DNA of 19,899 nucleotides from Lentisphaeria bacterium. Lineage in GTDB: Bacteria; Verrucomicrobiota; Lentisphaeria; Oligosphaerales; PUNB01. Below are positions 14,829-19,899 of this stretch, in pieces. The notes below the pieces were generated by a model. The model was not told the origin of the DNA. It did not search any database and worked only from the letters and a program-made list of their open reading frames with translations. The position numbers and the translations under genes are program-made. The stretch's first letter is position 1. Each line of letters starts with the position of its first letter. The stretch is from contig SLNM01000087.1 in assembly GCA_007133055.1 (NCBI GenBank), positions 1 through 19,899 on the forward strand, given 5' to 3'.

Positions 14829-16103
14829 TCAAGCCAGAAGCGATTTCACTCGCTGGTCCATGCTCTTCTGATCCGTGGCAAAGCTGTTGAGTCCGGCCAG
14901 GTTGATCAGCGCATCCAGTCCGATCTCGCCGGAATGCAAAAGGTCGGACCAGTTGTCAAGACGAGGAATTTTCCCCTCCTCGGCACTGGTCTGCCGGTGT
15001 TGTTTGGTCCAGCGGGGGAAGAGATCGGCGAAGCCGTGTTCGGCCATGAATTCAACCAGGTCGTCCGGGGTGAACTGATCGAGGTTCTCATCGCTCAGTC
15101 GTTCGACAGTCTGGACAAAATCCTCCGGCACCTCCCAGAGAGTCGGCAGGCGGATGGCCTGCGGATCGACCGTTTGCTTCAAGCCCGGCCGGTAGTCGCA
15201 GGCCATCCCGTCGACTATCTCCCCGGTGTTTTCGACCGTGTCCCGAAAGCCGCGCGCCACCTTGCCCGGCATGGTCAGCACATCAATGCCGGCCAGGTTG
15301 CTGACCTGATCGGGGGTGCGCAGGCTGGCGCCGATCTGGCGGGTGGACAGACCCTGGCTCTCGCGCAAGTGACGCACCATCCGCTGGGAGGCGACAGTGG
15401 CTCTTTCGCCAACATAGTCACCATCGCCGAGCTGGTTGTCGGCAACAAAACTGTTGAGACGTCCGAGAAAAACATTGACAAAGGCCGGGGCGGCAATGCG
15501 TGCGGCCAAATAATTTTGACGGGCCGAGAAGCCCAGCGTATGATTTACCGGCACTCCTTCCAGCGAGAGTTGGCGGGTGGCCAGAATTCCGGCCGGAGTC
15601 AGTGGAATCTTGACGTAGAAGCGACGCGGACAGATGCGATGATAGCGCCTGGCATAGACCACCGCCGCTTCAACCTGGTCGGCCAGGGCGGTATGTTCCT
15701 CCACCGAGACAAAGGCGTCGAATTGCTCGACCAGGTTCAAGGCGTGCCGGGCATTGAGTATAAAGGCCAGTTCCATGCTCATGGTTTCCTGGTTCAGCTG
15801 GCCCAGCTCGTTCAGCTTAGCCGCAGCCTGCGGGATCAGCCGGTCGTAGGCGCCTTTTTGTATTTCCTGGTTGAGCAGTGTGTTGTTGGTGGTGACGGCG
15901 CTGAAATCGCGGGTCCACAGCTTACTGATGGCATCGGAGTCTCCGGTGTCCAGCCATAATTGCGTTCCCATCTCGCACAGTCGCGCCCAGGCCGGATGTG
16001 ATTCGCGGGTGTTCGGCGCTTCCTCGTAGTGCGGTGTGAACTCCTCTAAAATATAATCTTTGATTGCCTGGGCCTGTGCTGAGTCTTCCTTGAAAGGCTG
16101 CAT
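14829..16103 (-). CDS. Transaldolase family protein
   Basis: Cytoplasmic transaldolase that moves a dihydroxyacetone unit between sugar phosphates in the non-oxidative pentose phosphate pathway. The product is 424 residues, longer than TalB (about 317). TTNNTLLNQEI (71-81) matches the TSNPT/TTNNT strand. FYVKIPLTPAG (162-172) holds the Schiff-base lysine, K165. VNHTLGFSARQ (about 184-194) and the barrel strands after it match the family, and the final 120 residues are an extension seen in the large transaldolase-like subgroup. The ATG at 16103 follows GGAGAGAC by about seven bases. It heads a minus-strand pair with the SDR gene and diverges from phosphoketolase over 514 bp, so both directions may respond to the same sugar signal. 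Activity has not been shown for many of this subgroup, so the exact reaction is inferred. Confidence 0.88.
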   Translation of the reverse strand: MQPFKEDSAQAQAIKDYILEEFTPHYEEAPNTRESHPAWARLCEMGTQLWLDTGDSDAISKLWTRDFSAVTTNNTLLNQEIQKGAYDRLIPQAAAKLNELGQLNQETMSMELAFILNARHALNLVEQFDAFVSVEEHTALADQVEAAVVYARRYHRICPRRFYVKIPLTPAGILATRQLSLEGVPVNHTLGFSARQNYLAARIAAPAFVNVFLGRLNSFVADNQLGDGDYVGERATVASQRMVRHLRESQGLSTRQIGASLRTPDQVSNLAGIDVLTMPGKVARGFRDTVENTGEIVDGMACDYRPGLKQTVDPQAIRLPTLWEVPEDFVQTVERLSDENLDQFTPDDLVEFMAEHGFADLFPRWTKQHRQTSAEEGKIPRLDNWSDLLHSGEIGLDALINLAGLNSFATDQKSMDQRVKSLLA

Positions 16104-16617
16104 AGTGTCTCTCCGCCTATGTTGTTTGGTTGCTTGAATAAAAGATGACATGATCCGGCGGCTCTGAGAATGCGCCTTTCCCTGATTTCCGGCTGCTTTT
16201 CCGCTTAATTTTCAAGTTGTCGGCAAAACAGCATCCAGATTGCCGCCGGGAAGGGCGAAGTGAATATCCCTGGCAGGCGAGAGTTTCCGGAGATCGGACA
16301 GATCGGACAGATCGGACAGATCGGGCGGATCGGGCGGATCATACCGATCAGGCAAATCGGGTGAACCGGGCACAGGCCGCAGGCCGAGCGAGCAAGTAGT
16401 GGCGTTTGTTTTCCGACTCATCTAAAAGCACCTATGAGAAATTCTGTGTATGCTTCAAAAGAATCCCTGGAAACAGGAAGGCAGCCCGTGTCTGCAATAT
16501 ATTCGAAGAAATAAGGGTTTGCGAGGGCGAGTTTCAGTTGGTCGCGCAGGGTGGCATGGGGCTTTTTCGGACATATTGAAGGGAGACGGAGAAAAAGCAA
16601 TGAAAGGATGACAGACG
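16104..16617. other. Divergent intergenic region, 514 bp
   Basis: Control region between transaldolase (minus) and phosphoketolase (plus). No clear promoter could be assigned. It contains the 9-bp tandem repeat at 16292-16336. A minus-strand frame over 16418-16645 gives protein-like sequence but overlaps the phosphoketolase start. The length leaves room for regulator binding. Confidence 0.5.
16292..16336. repeat. 9-bp tandem repeat (5 units)
   Basis: Three units of GATCGGACA (16292-16318) are followed by two of GATCGGGCG (16319-16336), then degenerate GATC-containing units to about 16360. Read on the minus strand it would give a SDL/PDP amino acid repeat, but there is no supporting gene context. 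Confidence 0.9.
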
Positions 16618-19020
16618 ATGACAAAAAAAGAAAACAACCCGCCATCCCCCCCTTCTCAGGCGGAGCTTGCGGAGCGGCAGTGGCAGTTGCTCGACGCCTA
16701 CTGGCGGGCCGCCAACTACCTGTCGGTCGGTCAGATTTATCTTTGCGACAATCCGCTGCTCGAGTCGCCCTTGCGGCCGGAGCACGTCAAGAAGCGTCTG
16801 CTGGGGCATTGGGGCACCTGTCCGGGCTTGAATTTTATCTACGCCCATTTGAACCGCGTGATCAGGCGGGACGATTTGAATGTCATTTATATTTGTGGTC
16901 CCGGCCATGGTGGCCCGGCCATGGTCGCCAACACCTGGCTGGAGGGTTCCTACAGCGAATTGTACCCCGATGTCAGCCGAGACCGGGAGGGCATGCGCAA
17001 GTTGTTTCGCCAATTCTCCTTTCCCGGCGGCGTGCCCAGCCACGCGGCGCCGGAAACGCCCGGCTCGATCCACGAGGGGGGGGAGCTGGGCTACGCGCTC
17101 TCCCACGCCTTTGGCGCGGCTTTCGACAACCCGGACTTACTGGTGGCCTGCGTGATCGGCGACGGCGAAGCGGAAACCGGCCCGCTCGCCGCGGCCTGGC
17201 ATTCGAACAAGTTTCTCAATCCCGCCCGCGACGGCGCGGTCCTGCCGATTCTGCATCTGAACGGCTACAAGATTGCCAATCCGACCATTTTAGGTCGTCT
17301 GCCGAAAGAGGAACTGACCAGCCTGCTGGTCGGCCTCGGCTACCAGCCGCACTGGGTGGAAGGCGCGGAACCAATGCCGATGCATCGGCAAATGGGCTTG
17401 ACCATGGATCGGATAATCGAGCGAATCAAGCTGATCCAGGCGAACGCCAGGGAACGGGGCCGGGTGCAGCGGCCGGCCTGGCCCATGCTGGTTCTGAAAA
17501 CCCCGAAGGGCTGGACCTGTCCGGCCGAGGTGGACGGCAAGAAAACCGAGGATTTCTGGCGATCCCACCAGGTGCCGGTGGCCGCCCCGCATGAGAAGTC
17601 CGAGCATTTGCGCCTGCTCCAGGGCTGGCTGTGCAGCTATCGGCCGGAGGAATTGTTCGACGGGCAGGGGTGTCTGCTTCCGGAACTGGCTGCCCTGGCG
17701 CCGACCGGCCGGCGGCGGATGGGAGCCAATCCCCATGCCAACGGCGGCATTCTGCTCAGAGACCTTAGGATGCCGGATTTTCGCGAGTACGCCGTCAAAG
17801 TGCCGGCTCCGGGGAGGGCGACCGCCGAGAACACCCGGGTCATGGGAAGCTTCTTGCGCGATGTCATGAAACTCAATGCCGAGCGGCGCAACTTCCGGGT
17901 GATGGGGCCGGACGAAACCTCCTCCAATCGCCTGGACGCGCTGTTCGAGGTCACCGACCGGGCCTGGATGGGGGAGCGTCTGGCCTGTGACGAGAATCTG
18001 TCCGCCGACGGCCGGGTGATGGAGATACTCAGCGAGCACACCTGCCAGGGCTGGCTCGAGGGCTACCTGCTGACCGGCCGGCACGGCCTGTTCAATTGCT
18101 ACGAGGCCTTCATTCATATTGTCGACTCAATGTTCAACCAGCACGCCAAGTGGCTGAAGGTGTGCAACCAGATCCCCTGGCGGCGCCCGGTTGCCTCGCT
18201 CAACTACCTGCTGTCCTCCCTGGTCTGGCGCCAGGACCACAACGGCTTCAGCCATCAGGACCCGGGCTTCATCGACCACGTGGTCAACAAAAAGGCGGAT
18301 GTCATTCGCGTCTACCTGCCGCCGGATGCCAACTGCCTGCTTTCGGTGACCGACCACTGTCTGCGCAGCCGCCACTACGTCAACGTGATCGTCGCCGGCA
18401 AGCAGCCGCAGCCGCAGTGGATGGACATGGATGCGGCGGTCAAGCACTGCACCGCCGGGATCGGCATCTGGGCCTGGGCAGGAAACGACCAGGGTGATGA
18501 GCCGGACGTGGTGATGGCCTGCGGCGGCGACATTCCAACCATCGAAACGCTGGCCGCAGCCGACTATCTGCGGCAACGTCTGCCGCAGTTGAAAGTGCGG
18601 GTGGTCAATGTCGTCGACCTGATGACCCTGCAGCCGGCCGAGGAACATCCGCACGGGTTGTCCGACCGCGAGTTCGACGCCATCTTCACCCTCGACAAGC
18701 CGATTATCTTCGCCTATCACGGTTACCCTTCGCTGATTCATCAACTTAGCTATCGGCGCGCCAACCATCGCAACCTGCATGTTCGCGGCTACAAGGAGGA
18801 AGGCACCACCACCACACCGTTTGACATGCTGGTGATGAATGACCTTGACCGGTTCAATCTAGTCAACGACGTGGCAGACCGGGTGCCGGCGATGGGGGCG
18901 GATGCCGCATATGTCAAACAGGAAATGCGCGACAAGCTGATCGAACACCATCATTATATTCGGCGGTACGGCCAGGACCTGCCGGAAATCCGCGACTGGC
19001 AGTGGCCGGCCCAGGAATAG
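16618..19020 (+). CDS. xfp: Phosphoketolase
   Basis: Thiamine-diphosphate enzyme that splits xylulose-5-phosphate, and in some members fructose-6-phosphate, into acetyl phosphate and a sugar phosphate. At 800 residues it has full family length. Visible motifs: [11 protein letters not shown] (63-73, with H64), GPGHGGP (94-100), GVPSH (138-142, catalytic His H142), [15 protein letters not shown] (154-168), the cofactor motif [15 protein letters not shown] (181-195) with NGYKIANPT (215-223), then SHQVP (316-320), [12 protein letters not shown] and [14 protein letters not shown] near the C terminus. AAGGA lies about ten bases before the ATG. It diverges from transaldolase and a BON-domain gene follows 76 bp downstream. 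Whether it uses one or both substrates cannot be told from sequence. The gene is intact and gives a strong indication of a phosphoketolase pathway. Confidence 0.97.
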   Translation: MTKKENNPPSPPSQAELAERQWQLLDAYWRAANYLSVGQIYLCDNPLLESPLRPEHVKKRLLGHWGTCPGLNFIYAHLNRVIRRDDLNVIYICGPGHGGPAMVANTWLEGSYSELYPDVSRDREGMRKLFRQFSFPGGVPSHAAPETPGSIHEGGELGYALSHAFGAAFDNPDLLVACVIGDGEAETGPLAAAWHSNKFLNPARDGAVLPILHLNGYKIANPTILGRLPKEELTSLLVGLGYQPHWVEGAEPMPMHRQMGLTMDRIIERIKLIQANARERGRVQRPAWPMLVLKTPKGWTCPAEVDGKKTEDFWRSHQVPVAAPHEKSEHLRLLQGWLCSYRPEELFDGQGCLLPELAALAPTGRRRMGANPHANGGILLRDLRMPDFREYAVKVPAPGRATAENTRVMGSFLRDVMKLNAERRNFRVMGPDETSSNRLDALFEVTDRAWMGERLACDENLSADGRVMEILSEHTCQGWLEGYLLTGRHGLFNCYEAFIHIVDSMFNQHAKWLKVCNQIPWRRPVASLNYLLSSLVWRQDHNGFSHQDPGFIDHVVNKKADVIRVYLPPDANCLLSVTDHCLRSRHYVNVIVAGKQPQPQWMDMDAAVKHCTAGIGIWAWAGNDQGDEPDVVMACGGDIPTIETLAAADYLRQRLPQLKVRVVNVVDLMTLQPAEEHPHGLSDREFDAIFTLDKPIIFAYHGYPSLIHQLSYRRANHRNLHVRGYKEEGTTTTPFDMLVMNDLDRFNLVNDVADRVPAMGADAAYVKQEMRDKLIEHHHYIRRYGQDLPEIRDWQWPAQE

Positions 19021-19096
19021 AAAGGGGATTGCTCGACGCATCAGCCGACGCGCCAATCTATTTCAGGAGGGGCGCAGCATAGAATCGGAGCGCAAT

Positions 19097-19419
19097 ATGT
19101 CAGACCAGAAAGATCAGCGACCCGGGTCATCGAAGGACACATCCGGCCGGCCCACCGGCTCGAATCCCGGCGGCTCTCCGCCCCAGGGCTCTTTTATCTT
19201 CGGCGGGACTACAGCGAAGCGATTGCCGAGGATATTGTCGCGGCCTTGCGCCGGGATCCTTTGGTCGATCCGCAGGATGTCACGGTGGAAGTGACCAATG
19301 GCGTGTTTACCCTGACCGGAACCGTGCCTACCTGGTCCGCCCGTCAGGCTGCCGACAGCGCCGCCAGTTTTACCGACGGGGTGACCGAGGTTCACAATGA
19401 GCTGCGGATTGCCTTGTGA
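19097..19419 (+). pseudogene. BON-domain protein gene with a one-base frameshift
   Basis: The first part (ATG 19097) reads MSDQKDQRPGSSKDTSGRPT and continues Gly/Pro/Ser-rich to FIFGG. A clean BON domain then appears in the -1 frame from about 19208: DYSEAIAEDIVAALRRDP, VTVEVTNGVFTLTGTVPTW and FTDGVTEVHNELRIAL, ending at the TGA 19417-19419. The BON frame has no usable start of its own. Restoring one G in the run at 19205-19207 joins the parts as FGGDYSEA, giving about 107 residues. BON domains bind membranes or act in osmotic-stress and secretin proteins. No signal peptide is seen. GGAG lies six bases before the ATG. The deletion may be real or a consensus error in a homopolymer. It probably shares a transcript with phosphoketolase. 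Confidence 0.8.
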
Positions 19420-19716
19420 TCAGTACCCGGGAGGGCAGCAAGTTGCCGAAGGCCATTCATCATGCCAAGGCGGTGATGACGGTGGACAGGCGATTGCGGA
19501 TTGCGATTGGGTACGAAAATCGTCTGCCGCTATCGCCTGCCAAGCCGTAGGCCATGCGAAGGCTGGTCGCCCGCAATCGTTTTCCGATGGTTAGTTTCAA
19601 GTGATGCATCTTTGGCTGACGCATGACATAATCCGTTGCGACGGGGTTGACAAAATCCCGGCCACCGGTCATATTTGAAATACACTGATTCGATTTGCTC
19701 TGGAAAGGTATTTTCA
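19420..19716. other. Intergenic region before the KaiC-like gene
   Basis: No gene is convincing here. A short GTG-started frame (19416-19550, 44 codons) overlaps the BON stop but lacks a ribosome binding site and any known domain. The 3' end carries the promoter candidate at 19647-19675 and a GGAAAGG ribosome binding site. Confidence 0.5.
19647..19675 (+). promoter_or_regulatory. Sigma70-type promoter for the KaiC-like gene
   Basis: Perfect -35 TTGACA (19647-19652), 17-base spacer, -10 CATATT (19670-19675), four of six matches to consensus. It lies 41 bases before the ATG of the KaiC-like gene and is the best promoter seen in the window. Confidence 0.55.
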
Positions 19717-19899
19717 ATGAATCAATCCACCGATTATCAAGTTCGTCCGATTGACAAGGTATCGACTGGCGTAGCGGGTTTGGATGAAGTTATGCACGGC
19801 GGATTTCCGGCGGCTCGGAAGACTTTGCTCAAGGGCCAGGCGGGCACCGGCAAAACCGTTCTGGCCACGGAATGCTTCACCGAGGCATTGGCCGAAAAC
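19717..19899 (+). CDS. KaiC-like ATPase (partial, runs off the window)
   Basis: The first 61 residues of a RecA-superfamily ATPase of the KaiC/RadSAM-free two-domain type. STGVAGLDEVMHGGFP (about 16-31) is the conserved KaiC opening, and GQAGTGKT (about 40-47) is a complete Walker A motif with lysine and threonine for ATP binding. The rest is outside the window, so whether it has one or two KaiC domains is unknown. Non-cyanobacterial members often work in signal transduction and stress response next to histidine kinases or response regulators. The start is well supported: GGAAAGG lies about eight bases upstream and a promoter with a perfect -35 lies further upstream. Confidence 0.88.
   Translation, partial: MNQSTDYQVRPIDKVSTGVAGLDEVMHGGFPAARKTLLKGQAGTGKTVLATECFTEALAEN

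Noticed and set aside
14355..15959. Plus-strand open frame of 534 codons
   Set aside because: Antisense shadow of the transaldolase and SDR genes, with no recognisable domain.
16212..16421. Minus-strand frame with SDL/PDP amino acid repeats
   Set aside because: The repeats come from the 9-bp tandem array; no ribosome binding site or domain.
16418..16645. Minus-strand frame of 75 codons with protein-like sequence (LKLALANPYFFEYIADTG)
   Set aside because: It overlaps the phosphoketolase start and its ribosome binding site and has no site of its own; it could be a remnant, but I cannot support a gene.
19416..19550. GTG-started frame of 44 codons overlapping the BON stop
   Set aside because: No ribosome binding site or family; too short to support.

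Overview
The window reads as chromosomal DNA from a Gram-negative-type environmental bacterium, most likely of the PVC superphylum (Lentisphaerota or Kiritimatiellota is my best guess). Three things suggest this: a Hanks-type kinase with an N-terminal four-cysteine zinc ribbon, a large single-domain transaldolase beside a phosphoketolase, and intergenic regions full of short tandem repeats. The placement is inference; there is no rRNA or other marker gene here. I see no tRNA, rRNA, CRISPR array or intact transposase.

Layout. 1-133 is the end of a heptamer tandem repeat; 134-787 has no convincing gene but holds a nested palindromic element (531-684). A class II fructose-bisphosphate aldolase (788-1735, minus) diverges from a zinc-ribbon Ser/Thr kinase (2014-4482, plus). 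A GC-rich structured spacer ending in a good intrinsic terminator follows, then a calcineurin-type phosphoesterase (4706-5524) and rhamnulokinase (5580-7049). Next is a pair of membrane proteins: a CobS-like protein that lacks the family's catalytic motifs (7244-7942) and a UbiA/MenA-type prenyltransferase (8033-8938).

9119-13324 is a metal-transport and accessory region. It has a CDF efflux protein (minus), a ZIP transporter (minus), a two-gene DUF4160/DUF2442 module (plus) and a C-terminal piece of a P-type cation ATPase (plus). The two-gene module sits inside two nested pairs of direct repeats: an outer 52-bp pair (11083-11134 and 12718-12769) and an inner pair of about 58 bp built on a palindrome (11243-11301 and 12335-12391). 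The truncated ATPase begins about 55 bp beyond the outer repeat. This is the most rearranged and most interesting part of the window.

13477-19419 is a metabolic cluster: a SpoIIAA/STAS-like protein, an NAD-type short-chain dehydrogenase and transaldolase on the minus strand, diverging from phosphoketolase on the plus strand. A BON-domain gene broken by an apparent one-base deletion follows phosphoketolase, and the window ends inside a KaiC-like ATPase gene.

How the genes fit together. Phosphoketolase cleaves xylulose-5-phosphate or fructose-6-phosphate to acetyl phosphate; transaldolase rearranges the sugar phosphates that feed it; aldolase and rhamnulokinase connect to triose phosphate and dihydroxyacetone phosphate. 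This fits a heterofermentative or bifid-shunt-like sugar metabolism. Rhamnulokinase stands alone, without the isomerase or aldolase of a rhamnose operon.
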